Source: Methylocystis sp.
GTDB lineage: Bacteria; Pseudomonadota; Alphaproteobacteria; Rhizobiales; Beijerinckiaceae
Direction of reading: 5' to 3'
Length of the DNA: 64,000 bases
Assembly: GCA_002929055.1 (NCBI GenBank)
Contig: PERY01000014.1
Location: 1 to 64,000, forward strand
Under the pieces are notes generated by a model that was given only the letters and a program-made list of their open reading frames with translations, was not told where the DNA came from and did not search any database. Below are positions 9,720-18,543 of the stretch, one piece after another; position 1 is the first letter of the stretch; each line of letters begins with the position of its first letter. Made by a program: the position numbers and the translations under genes.

Positions 9720-10322
9720 ATGTTTCCCGAGATTACCCACGACGACGTTTTCAGACTGGAAACGGAGCGGATGTGGCTGCGCTGGCCTCGGATGGCGGAC
9801 GCCGACGCCTTCTTGCGGCTCGCGGGCGATCCGGACGTCTCGTCCCAGACCGCGACCATCCCGCACCCTTACAATATCTCGGACGGCGAGCAGTTCGTCC
9901 GCCGCGCCCGCGCCGAGAACGAATCGGGCCAGGGCCTGGTGCTGGCGATGGCCTTCAAGCGCCAGCCCAATGACGCGATCGGCGTCATTGGCGCGCATGG
10001 CTCCGACTTTCGTGGCACGGCGCATCTGGGCTATTGGCTGGGCCGCGAATTCTGGGGCCAGGGCCTGATGACGGAAGCGGCACGCGTCTTCGTCGATCTC
10101 GTCTTCGGCGTGACCTCGCTGGGCGAGATCGTCTCCGACGCGCTGCCGGGCAATCTCGTCTCCCGCCGCGTGCAGGAGAAACTGGGCTTCGCCAGCCTCG
10201 GCGAGTTCGAGATCGACGCGCCGGCCCGCGGCGGCCGCGTCAAAGTCCTGCGCAGCCGCCTGACCCGCGGCGCGGCGCATACCGCCTTTGGCGCAAAGCG
10301 CCCTAAATTCACGTCGACGTGA
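9720..10322 (+). CDS. GNAT family N-acetyltransferase (RimJ/RimL-like)
   Basis: 200-aa acetyl-CoA-dependent acyltransferase. It shows the N-terminal LETERMWLRWPRMADADAFL block of the RimJ/RimL-type GNAT group, then IGVIGAHG, GYWLGREFWGQGLMTEAA (acetyl-CoA-binding loop) and NLVSRRVQEKLGF near the end. The ATG at 9720 with TTGGAG just upstream is preferred over a TTG 45 bases earlier. It lies six bases before obgE and is probably cotranscribed with it, as is common in Rhizobiales. The substrate cannot be read from the sequence. Confidence 0.88.
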   Translation: MFPEITHDDVFRLETERMWLRWPRMADADAFLRLAGDPDVSSQTATIPHPYNISDGEQFVRRARAENESGQGLVLAMAFKRQPNDAIGVIGAHGSDFRGTAHLGYWLGREFWGQGLMTEAARVFVDLVFGVTSLGEIVSDALPGNLVSRRVQEKLGFASLGEFEIDAPARGGRVKVLRSRLTRGAAHTAFGAKRPKFTST

Positions 10323-11390
<1,068 letters not shown>

Positions 11391-11524
11391 GCCGAAGGGC
11401 GCCGTCCGCAGAGCGAAGCGCGCCATTTTTGCAAATGGTAACAATGCGCTGTGGCCGGCCTCGCTTTCGGCCGCGACCGCGCGCCATTGACCTTGCGCTG
11501 GTCAATGACTAGCTTTGACCCATC

Positions 11525-11914
11525 ATGAACCCCCGCGGCGAAAAGACACGGCACTTCGGCACGACAGCGGCGACGCTGCTCGTCGCCTATCTGCTCATGC
11601 TGCAAGGCATCGCGGCCGGGGTCGTTACTTCCGCGCGCGGGGCGGAGCTTTTTGCGGACGCGATTTGCGTGAGCAAGGGCTCGGGGCCGCTCGACGGGCC
11701 CGCGGCGCCGATCCGTCCGACTCGCCATGGCGACGCCTGCTGCGTCTTCCATTGCACGTCGCTTGGCGGCGCGACGACGCCCTCGCCCTTCGTGGGAGAG
11801 ACGCCTCCGGCGCTCAATTACGTCGAGGCGAAGCTCGCCTTCGACCATGCGCTCCCCGGCTCCGAAGTCGCCACGCCCCCGCTCGGGTCGCGCGCGCCTC
11901 CATCCCTGATCTGA
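11525..11914 (+). CDS. Small cysteine/histidine-containing membrane-anchored protein (DUF2946-like)
   Basis: 129 aa. A hydrophobic segment at about 16-34 (AATLLVAYLLMLQGIAAGV) acts as signal or anchor. The remainder holds the cluster HGDACCVFHC, which recalls DUF2946-type proteins associated with metal handling, although the match is by pattern only. It stands alone behind obgE with a 134-bp gap. A role in copper or other metal export is possible but not shown by the neighbours. Confidence 0.5.
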   Translation: MNPRGEKTRHFGTTAATLLVAYLLMLQGIAAGVVTSARGAELFADAICVSKGSGPLDGPAAPIRPTRHGDACCVFHCTSLGGATTPSPFVGETPPALNYVEAKLAFDHALPGSEVATPPLGSRAPPSLI

Positions 11915-12072
11915 ATCGAGCCGCAGCAAGGCGGCGAGCCGCGACCTGCGTCGCCCCTCGGGCGTCCGGGTGATCGCTTATTCGCGCATCTCAGAAGACC
12001 CAGCCGAGGCGGATTCCCCGCATTTTCGGCATCTTCAGGCTTGGAGCGCGCGCTGTTCAGTGACGTTCGAAC

Positions 12073-12555
12073 ATGGAACACAAATCCCAGCATATGCGAA
12101 AGCCGGTCGGGACGGCTTCGCGCGTCCCGAGGGAGCGTCGCTGCTCCCAGAACGGCGTGATCACGGCGTCCATCGACGGCGCCATCCGGCTTGGCAGCGA
12201 CCCTGAGCGGACGGCGCAAAGCGAGACCCAACGCGCCGAGGCGCTGTTCGCCGAGGCGCGCTCCAAAGGCCGGATCGAAGTCGTGGAGGCCTATTTCGAC
12301 GCAGAAGGTCTGCCGATCAAGCGCAAGGGACTAGGCGCCGCGCGCGTCGCCCGCGCCTATGACGCGCAGGGCAACCAGGTCGAGGAGGCCTATTTCAACA
12401 CGGAGGGCAAGCCGATGGTGCGCAAGGACGTGGGCGCCGCGCGAATCGCCTGGCGCTACGACGCCAGCGGCAATCGCGTCGACGCCGCCTTCTACGGCGC
12501 AGACGGAGCCCCGGTCCGCCAGCGGGCGCCAGGTCGCAAGGGAGCCGGCGCCTGA
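12073..12555 (+). CDS. Small protein with tandem YFDxEGxP / YDxxGN repeats
   Basis: 160 aa with no signal peptide. From residue ~70 there are about two and a half copies of a ~35-residue unit: VEAYFDAEGLPIKRKG...YDAQGNQ, then EEAYFNTEGKPMVRKD...YDASGNR, then DAAFYGADGAPVRQR. The unit resembles repeats found at the C-termini of some bacterial caspase-like and kinase proteins (EAYFDADGKP, YDARGN pattern). Here the repeats stand alone with only a short, charged N-terminus. The start at 12073 is tentative; ATG 12094 is an alternative. Confidence 0.55.
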   Translation: MEHKSQHMRKPVGTASRVPRERRCSQNGVITASIDGAIRLGSDPERTAQSETQRAEALFAEARSKGRIEVVEAYFDAEGLPIKRKGLGAARVARAYDAQGNQVEEAYFNTEGKPMVRKDVGAARIAWRYDASGNRVDAAFYGADGAPVRQRAPGRKGAGA

Positions 12556-12594
12556 TTCAACGCCCCGCGCGCGACCCTCGGGCGGCGGCGGCCT

Positions 12595-13257
12595 CTACTT
12601 CACGAGAGCGATCAGAAATCCGTCCCAACCCTTGGAGCCGACCGTCTGGATCGCGGTGGCCGTGACGCGCGGCTCCGTGGCCACCGCGTCGAAGAGCTTG
12701 CGGGCGCCGAGGCCGCCGTCGTCTTTCGTGGCGTCGTCGGCGACGGCGCCCTCGCGCACGACATTATCGACAATGATGAGGGCGCCGGGCCGGGAAAGCT
12801 TGAGCGCCCACTGGAAGTAGACGGCGTTGCTGGCCTTGTCCGCGTCGATGAACGACAGATCGAAAGGCGCCCCTCCTTCGGCCTCGACGACAGGCAGGAC
12901 ATCGAGCGCCGCGCCGATGCGTAGATCGACCCTGTCGGCGACCCCCTCGCGCGTGATGTTGGCGCGCGCGACGTCTGCGTGTCTGGGATCGAATTCGATG
13001 GTGACGACCTTGCCGCCATCAGACATCGCGCGCGCCAGCCACACCGTGGAGAAGCCGCCGAGCGTTCCAATCTCCAGAATGCGCCGGGCGCCGATGGCGG
13101 CGGCCAGCAGATGCAGGAGCTTGCCCTGCGGCGTGGAAACGTCGATAGGCGGAAGCCCGGATCGCTTGTTGGCGTCAAGAGTTACGTCCTGCCGCTCTGC
13201 CGGAGACATCAACCTGCCGCTGATGTAGTCGTCGACCGCCCGCCATCCGTTGATCAT
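12595..13257 (-). CDS. SAM-dependent O-methyltransferase (caffeoyl-CoA OMT-like, Methyltransf_3)
   Basis: 220-aa class I methyltransferase. The glycine-rich SAM loop is LEIGTLGGFSTVWLA, followed by VVTIEFDPRHADVARANI, the metal-binding block DLSFIDADKASN and LIIVDNVVREG, all typical of cation-dependent catechol-type O-methyltransferases. It is a single gene with no pathway neighbours, so the substrate is unknown; bacterial members act on catechols and flavonoids or remain uncharacterised. Confidence 0.88.
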   Translation of the reverse strand: MINGWRAVDDYISGRLMSPAERQDVTLDANKRSGLPPIDVSTPQGKLLHLLAAAIGARRILEIGTLGGFSTVWLARAMSDGGKVVTIEFDPRHADVARANITREGVADRVDLRIGAALDVLPVVEAEGGAPFDLSFIDADKASNAVYFQWALKLSRPGALIIVDNVVREGAVADDATKDDGGLGARKLFDAVATEPRVTATAIQTVGSKGWDGFLIALVK

Positions 13258-13463
13258 GTTCTAGCCTCGCCATTGAAACAAACTTGACGAACCCGCAACT
13301 CGAAACCATTTGACCTTGAGCGGCTCTTCATGCGAAGTGCCGCAGTTCGCGCTCGCGTGTCGAAGCGGAACAGGGAAGGCTTGATGGCCGCGTTTCTCAA
13401 GCCTCAGTTTCCTGCGGCAGACAGTGCCGCTCATCAGCCACAAAATCTATGGGAGCGAAACAG

Positions 13464-13832
13464 ATGATCAAGCTTGCTTTGACCACGGCCGCCGCCGTCG
13501 TGGCGTTCAGCGCCTCCGCCTACGCCGCTGGCTTCAGCGTCACCGAGATCGCCACGTCGGGCATCAAGCGCGCCAACGGCACGTGGACGGTCACCGCCGA
13601 AGGCGACAAGGTTTCCGGCAAGGCCGAGATGCAGCTCGATAACGGCACGCCCCAGACCTACAAGATCGACGGCAAGATCGAGGGCGGCGTCTACACGCTC
13701 AACCTCACCGACCGCACCGACGGCAAGAAGGACTGCGTGTGGGTTGGCAAGCCGAACGAAGGCGCCAAGGTCTACAACGGCGACGTGACCTGCGGCAGCG
13801 AGAAGTTCTCGATCCGCGCCGGCGTGCAATAA
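13464..13832 (+). CDS. Exported small beta-rich protein of unknown function
   Basis: 122 aa from ATG 13464, which has GGGAGCG at good spacing; the frame is open 15 bases further up. The signal peptide is MIKLALTTAAAVVAFSASAYA. The mature part has alternating polar/hydrophobic strands (GTWTVTAEGDKVSGKAEMQL, YKIDGKIEGGVYTL) and two cysteines (KKDCVWVG, DVTCGSEK), which suggests a small beta-barrel or sandwich with one disulfide. No named family recognised. A strong terminator follows, so it is probably monocistronic. Confidence 0.7.
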   Translation: MIKLALTTAAAVVAFSASAYAAGFSVTEIATSGIKRANGTWTVTAEGDKVSGKAEMQLDNGTPQTYKIDGKIEGGVYTLNLTDRTDGKKDCVWVGKPNEGAKVYNGDVTCGSEKFSIRAGVQ

Positions 13833-13857
13833 GTCGCTCTCGCCGAATAAATCAGCA

Positions 13858-13887
13858 AACGCCGGCCAGAGGCCGGCGTTTTAATTT
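13858..13887 (+). terminator. Rho-independent terminator
   Basis: Stem AACGCCGGCC / GGCCGGCGTT with an AGA loop, followed by TTAATTT. It ends the transcript of the small exported protein and, because of flanking A residues, may also serve the pepF side. Confidence 0.85.
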
Positions 13888-13917
13888 GTGGACAGGCGAC
13901 GGCTCTCCGTCAGCGCT

Positions 13918-14084
13918 TCAAGGCAAGCCGTCGACAAAGAGATCGTCCGCGCGCTTCGCCTTGTCCCATCCGTCGAGCCAAAGCGCGCGACGCTCGTCCT
14001 CTGCGGGATAGGGGCAATCCTCGCGGTTTCTCCCGCGAGAAAAGGCGTCCACCCCTTCCTCGAAGGCGCTTTCTCATTTTTCAT
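13918..14084 (-). pseudogene. Ribosome modulation factor-like (Rmf/CrpP family) gene with an apparent N-terminal frameshift
   Basis: On the minus strand the frame ending with TGA at 13918 encodes FEEGVDAFSRGRNREDCPYP, then AEDERRALWLDGWDKAKRAD, which matches the Rmf-type pattern (EGxDAxxxGxxRxxCPYP...WLxGWDxA) found as small genes in Rhizobiales. That frame has no ATG: a stop lies just upstream, at 14076-14074. The only well-placed start, ATG 14084 with AGGAGGGC before it, is in another frame; adding one base to the AAA run at about 14070-14072 would join them (MKNEKSAFEEG...). A GTG at 14052 would give 44 residues but has no spaced ribosome site. Rmf proteins dimerise and silence 70S ribosomes in slow growth. 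The gene follows pepF by 24 bp on the same strand. Either a real frameshift or a sequence error. Confidence 0.65.
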
Positions 14085-14108
14085 AGCCGCCCTCCTGCCC
14101 CGTGCGGC

Positions 14109-15941
14109 CTACTCCTCCATCGCCTCCAGCTCGCTGATCAGCCCGTCGATCATGTCGAGGCCGATGCCCCAGAAGGCGGGATCGCGCGCGTCGAGGCCGA
14201 AGGGCTTCAGGAGTTCGTTGTAGGGCTTCGCGCCGCCGGCTTCGAGCAGCGCGAAATAGCGCTCGGCGAAGCCTTCATGGGCGTTCTGGTAGACGCCGTA
14301 GAGCGAATTCACCAGACAATCGCCGAAGGCGTAGGCGTAAACGTAAAATGGCGAGTGGATGAAATGCGGGATATAGGCCCAGAAGGTCTCATAGCCCGGC
14401 CCGAGGCGAATCGACGGGCCGAGGCTGTCGCCCTGCACGCTCATCCAGATCTCGCAAAGCTGATCGGCGGTCAGTTCGCCGTTGCGGCGCTCGGTATGGA
14501 CCTTCCGCTCGAAGGCGTAGAAGGCCATCTGCCGCACGACGGTGTTGATCATGTCCTCGACCTTGGTGGCGAGCAGCGCGCGGCGCTGCGCCTTGTCGGT
14601 CGCCTGCGAGATGAGCGCGCGGAAGGTGAGCATCTCGCCAAAGACGGAAGCCGTCTCCGCGAGCGTCAACGGCGTCGGCGCCATGAGCGCGCCCTGGCGC
14701 GCGGCGAGCACCTGATGCACGCCATGACCGAGCTCATGCGCCAGCGTCATGACGTCGCGCGTCTTGCCCTGGAAATTCAGCAGAACATAGGGATGCGCGG
14801 AAGGGACGGTTGGATGCGAGAAGGCGCCCGGCGCCTTTCCGGGCCGCACCGGCGCGTCGATCCAGCGCTTGTCGAAGAAGTCGCCGGCGATCTGCGCCAT
14901 GCGCGGCGCGAAGCCGCCATAGGCGCCGAGCACGATGCTGCGCGCCTCCTCCCATGAATAGCGCTTCGATGGCGTCGCGGGCAGAGGCGCGCTGCGATCC
15001 CAATAGTCGAGCGCGTCCTTCTTGAACCATTTCGCCTTGAGCTTGTAATAGCGGTGCGAGAGGCGCGGATGCGCGCCCGTCACCGCCTTGGCGAGCGCCT
15101 CCACGACCTCGCGTTCGACGCGATTGGACAGATGCCGCGAATCCGCCACGTCCTCGAACCCGCGCCAGCGGTCAGAGATTTCCTTGTCCTTCGCCAGCGT
15201 ATTGGTGATGAGCGAGAATGTGCGCAGATTGGCCTTCAGCGTCGCGCCGACCGCCTGCGCCGCCTCGCGGCGTTTCTCCTCATTCGTGTCCTGCATGAGG
15301 TTGAGGACGGGTTCGATCGCCAGCTCCTCGCTCCCGACCTTGAAGCGCAGCGACGCGATGGTCTCGTCGAAGAGGCGATTCCAGGCGGCGGCGCCCGAGA
15401 TATACTTCTCGTGGAAAAGCTCCTCGAGCTTGTCCTCGAGCTCGTAGGGCTTCTCCTTTCGAATATCTTCGAGCCACGGCTTCCAGCGCGCCAGCGGTTC
15501 GCTTCCGGCGGCGGCCATCAGCGTCGCGTCCTCGATGCGATTGAGTTCGAGCTGAAAGAACAGGAGTTGCGCGGAGGCGTTCGTCACTTTCTCCTGAACG
15601 TCGCCATAAAATTTGGCGCGCGCGGGATCGGTGGTGTCGCCGCTATAGAGGAGCCCGGCGAAGGACATCAGCCGCCCCAGGAGATCCTGCAATGATTCAT
15701 AGCGCGCGAGCGCCGCGCCGAGGCGCGCGCTGGCGTCGACTCCTTTGGCGAACTCCGCCAGCTTCCCGCGATAATCCTTGCCGAAGGCGGCGACATCTTC
15801 CGCCGCACGGGCAAGGTCGTTCTTCAGCGCGGGCGAATCGGTCCCCTCGTAGAGATCGGCGAGGTTCCACTCGGGAAGCGTCTCGGAGAGGCCTGCCGCG
15901 GCCTCCGCGGGCGAACGGGCGGCGGACTGTTTCAGGTGCAT
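14109..15941 (-). CDS. pepF: Oligoendopeptidase F (M3 family metallopeptidase)
   Basis: Cytosolic zinc peptidase for oligopeptides, 610 aa from the ATG at 15941 (MHLKQSAARSP). The frame continues upstream to 16019, but the extra 26 residues do not look like family sequence. The zinc motif is LAHELGHGVHQV, with the second part ETASVFGEML supplying the third ligand; both are intact. The N-terminal helical half (LPEWNLADLYEG, then the long amphipathic region) is typical of PepF. The length is normal. It is followed at 24 bp by the Rmf-like gene and is divergent from the NtrC-type regulator. Confidence 0.93.
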   Translation of the reverse strand: MHLKQSAARSPAEAAAGLSETLPEWNLADLYEGTDSPALKNDLARAAEDVAAFGKDYRGKLAEFAKGVDASARLGAALARYESLQDLLGRLMSFAGLLYSGDTTDPARAKFYGDVQEKVTNASAQLLFFQLELNRIEDATLMAAAGSEPLARWKPWLEDIRKEKPYELEDKLEELFHEKYISGAAAWNRLFDETIASLRFKVGSEELAIEPVLNLMQDTNEEKRREAAQAVGATLKANLRTFSLITNTLAKDKEISDRWRGFEDVADSRHLSNRVEREVVEALAKAVTGAHPRLSHRYYKLKAKWFKKDALDYWDRSAPLPATPSKRYSWEEARSIVLGAYGGFAPRMAQIAGDFFDKRWIDAPVRPGKAPGAFSHPTVPSAHPYVLLNFQGKTRDVMTLAHELGHGVHQVLAARQGALMAPTPLTLAETASVFGEMLTFRALISQATDKAQRRALLATKVEDMINTVVRQMAFYAFERKVHTERRNGELTADQLCEIWMSVQGDSLGPSIRLGPGYETFWAYIPHFIHSPFYVYAYAFGDCLVNSLYGVYQNAHEGFAERYFALLEAGGAKPYNELLKPFGLDARDPAFWGIGLDMIDGLISELEAMEE

Positions 15942-16223
15942 GGCGAAAACCGTCGAAGCGTTGCGAATGGAGCCCCGGGCGGGCGATCCTTCATATGGCC
16001 AAAGCCCAAGCGCGATCAACCCGCGCGCTGGACTCCCGCGCTCCGTCGGGCGCTGCCCAAAAGATCAAAATTTCCTAATTCCTACCATGTCTTGTGACCC
16101 ATAATGATGCGCTCGGGGCGGCGAATTAACTCGCCCTTTACCCTGTTTGGCAACGATAGGCCGCTGACAAATCGTTCCGGCGCATGCGGCGCTTGCGGCG
16201 TCGCCGGGACCGTTAGGATAAAG

Positions 16224-17717
16224 ATGACCTCCACAATTCTGATTGCCGACGACGATCCGGTTCAACGCCGCCTGCTGGAGGCCATGGTGAGACGCTTCGG
16301 TTATGAAGCGGAAACTGTCGAAGGGGGCGAAGAGGCGCTGACCCGGCTGACCAGGGCGGGAGCGCCTCAGGTCGCGCTTCTCATCCTGGACCTCGTCATG
16401 CCGGACCTCGACGGCATGGGCGTTCTGACGCGGATGCGCGACGCCAAGCTCGGTACGCCGGTCATCGTGCAGACGGCGCATGGCTCGATCGAGGCGGTGA
16501 TTTCCGCCATGCGCGCCGGCGCCCATGATTTCGTCGTGAAGCCGGTCGGCGCCGAGCGGCTTCAGATATCCATCAAGAACGCGCTCTCGGCCGATGCGCT
16601 CGCCGGCGAAATCCGCCGCATCAGCCGCCGTGCGCAGGGCCACCTCACCTTCAAGGATCTTGTCTCGCGCAGCCCCGAAATGGCGCGCGTCATCCGGCTC
16701 GGCGAGCGCGCCGCGCATTCGTCGATCCCCGTCCTCATCGAAGGCGAGTCGGGCGTCGGCAAGGAACTTGTCGCGCGCGCCATCCAGGGCGGCTCCGACC
16801 GCAAGGGCAAGCCATTCGTCACGGTGAATTGCGGCGCCCTGCCAGCCAATCTCGTCGAGTCGATACTGTTTGGCCACGAGAAAGGCGCCTTCACCGGCGC
16901 GACGGAGAAGCACGCCGGCAAATTCCTCGAGGCCAATGGCGGGACGCTTTTCCTCGACGAGATCGGCGAATTGCCGCTCGACATTCAGGTGAAGCTGCTG
17001 CGCGCGCTGCAGGAGGGCGAGATCGATCCCGTGGGCGGGAAGCGCCCGGTGCGCGTCGACATCCGCCTCATCTCGGCGACGAACCAGAACCTTATCGAAC
17101 TCGTCAAGCGCGGCCAGTTCCGCGAGGATCTCTTCTATCGCCTCAACGTGTTTCCGATCGGCATTCCGCCCTTGCGCTCTCGGCGCGAGGACATCGCCGA
17201 TCTTGCGCGGCGCTTCGCGGCGCGCTTTGCAGCGGAAGAGGGACGCAACATTCGCGGCCTCACGGCGGAGGCGCTGACTCTGCTGACGACCTACGACTGG
17301 CCCGGCAATGTCCGGCAGCTCGAAAACACCGTGTTTCGCGCGGTGGTGCTTTCCGACGGCGACGAGCTGACGGTCGCAGAATTTCCGCAGATCGCGACGC
17401 ATGTGCAGGGCTTCGACGTGCGGGTGCCGCCGGTTCCGGCAATGGCCCCCGTCTCCGACGCGCCGCGCGAGCGCGAGATCGTGCGCGTCGAGATTCGCGA
17501 TCCCAATGTGATGCCGCTGCTCACCTCCACGGGCGAAATGCGCAAGCTCGACGAATTGGAGAAGGAATCGATCCGCTTCGCCCTTACGCATTATCGCGGG
17601 CAGATGTCGGAAATCGCACGGCGCCTCGGCATCGGCCGCTCGACCCTCTATCGCAAGATGAAGGAATACGGGCTGGAGGAGGAAGGCGCGCAGACCTCCG
17701 ACAGCCTGGTGGCGTAA
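16224..17717 (+). CDS. Sigma-54-dependent response regulator (NtrC family)
   Basis: 497 aa from ATG 16224. Domains: receiver (1-120, acidic pocket DDD at 9-11, phospho-acceptor Asp56 in LILDLVMPD), AAA+ sigma-54 activator (about 150-385; Walker A GESGVGKE, the sigma-54 contact loop GAFTGA, Walker B TLFLDEIGE, arginine finger region FREDLFYRLNVFPI), and a C-terminal Fis-type helix-turn-helix (about 450-490, MSEIARRLGIGRSTLYRKM). It activates transcription from -24/-12 promoters after phosphorylation. No histidine kinase gene is adjacent, so the partner and targets are unknown. Confidence 0.95.
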   Translation: MTSTILIADDDPVQRRLLEAMVRRFGYEAETVEGGEEALTRLTRAGAPQVALLILDLVMPDLDGMGVLTRMRDAKLGTPVIVQTAHGSIEAVISAMRAGAHDFVVKPVGAERLQISIKNALSADALAGEIRRISRRAQGHLTFKDLVSRSPEMARVIRLGERAAHSSIPVLIEGESGVGKELVARAIQGGSDRKGKPFVTVNCGALPANLVESILFGHEKGAFTGATEKHAGKFLEANGGTLFLDEIGELPLDIQVKLLRALQEGEIDPVGGKRPVRVDIRLISATNQNLIELVKRGQFREDLFYRLNVFPIGIPPLRSRREDIADLARRFAARFAAEEGRNIRGLTAEALTLLTTYDWPGNVRQLENTVFRAVVLSDGDELTVAEFPQIATHVQGFDVRVPPVPAMAPVSDAPREREIVRVEIRDPNVMPLLTSTGEMRKLDELEKESIRFALTHYRGQMSEIARRLGIGRSTLYRKMKEYGLEEEGAQTSDSLVA

Positions 17718-17758
17718 GCCGGGAATCTATGCGAGCCTCCAAGCCAAAGGAGGCCCGC

Positions 17759-18238
17759 ATGACAGCCATCTACGACATCGAAGCCAGGACCATCACGGGC
17801 GAGACCAAGCCTTTGCGGGAGTTTTCCGGCAAGGCGCTGCTCATCGTGAACGTCGCGAGCAAATGCGGCTTCACGCCCCAATACGCCGGGCTCGAAGCGC
17901 TCTATGAAAAATACGCGGACAAGGGCCTCGTCGTCCTCGGCTTTCCGTGCAACCAGTTCGGCGCACAGGAGCCGGCCGCGGAAGGCGAGATCGCCTCCTT
18001 CTGCTCGGCGACATACGGCGTGAGCTTTCCGATGTTCGCCAAGATCGACGTCAACGGCGACGCTGCGCATCCGCTCTATAAATTCCTCAAGCACGAAGCG
18101 CCCGGCATCCTCGGCTCAGAGGCGATCAAATGGAACTTCACCAAGTTCCTCATCGACAGGAGCGGCAAGATGGTGAAGCGCTACGCCCCCACCGACACGC
18201 CGCTGTCTCTGGAAAAGGACATTGAGGCGCTGCTGTGA
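17759..18238 (+). CDS. Glutathione peroxidase (Cys-type)
   Basis: 159-aa peroxidase of the GPx family that reduces hydroperoxides using glutathione or thioredoxin. Peroxidatic Cys36 sits in VNVASKCGFTPQYAGLE; the partner motifs GFPCNQFGAQEP and KWNFTKFLIDRSG (Trp of the catalytic triad) are present. ATG 17759 has a strong AAGGAGG site. It is followed by a GTGA overlap with a small gene, so the two are coupled. Confidence 0.94.
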   Translation: MTAIYDIEARTITGETKPLREFSGKALLIVNVASKCGFTPQYAGLEALYEKYADKGLVVLGFPCNQFGAQEPAAEGEIASFCSATYGVSFPMFAKIDVNGDAAHPLYKFLKHEAPGILGSEAIKWNFTKFLIDRSGKMVKRYAPTDTPLSLEKDIEALL

Positions 18239-18543
18239 GCGAGGCCGAGATCGTCGTCACACGCGAAGCGGATGGCGATCCCTCGACGTTCAGCGTGATC
18301 GTTCGTGACGCGCGCGGCGAAACGCGTCACTCGGTCACGATGACGCAAAAGGATCTTATCCGGCTCTCGCATGGACACGACCCCGCCGACATCGTCCAGG
18401 CGGCCTTTCGCTTCCTGCTCGACAGGGAGCCGAAGGAATCAATTCTCGCGCGCTTCGACGTCAGCGTGATCGCGCGCTACTTCCCGCAGTTCGAGGAGAG
18501 GTTGCCCGGCTATCTGAAACGGACTCAAAACGCCGCGCGATAG
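18235..18543 (+). CDS. Conserved hypothetical protein coupled to glutathione peroxidase
   Basis: 102 aa starting with GTG 18235 inside the stop of the peroxidase gene (GTGA overlap). Hydrophilic, no signal peptide, with mixed strands and helices (FSVIVRDARGETRHSVTMTQ, DIVQAAFRFLLDREP, ISVIARYFPQFEERLPGYL-like ending). No family recognised. Its 3' end overlaps the end of the convergent porin gene by 19 bases. Confidence 0.7.
   Translation: MSEAEIVVTREADGDPSTFSVIVRDARGETRHSVTMTQKDLIRLSHGHDPADIVQAAFRFLLDREPKESILARFDVSVIARYFPQFEERLPGYLKRTQNAAR

Noticed and set aside
13881-14084. 67-codon frame MKNEKAPSRKGW... on the minus strand
   Set aside because: It has the proper start but after a few codons leaves the frame that encodes the conserved Rmf-like domain; treated as the out-of-frame product of the frameshifted gene.
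16065-17591. 508-codon open frame antisense to the NtrC-type regulator
   Set aside because: It mirrors a real GC-rich gene whose domains are all intact; the antisense product is a low-complexity Arg/Asp/Ala-rich sequence without any family pattern.
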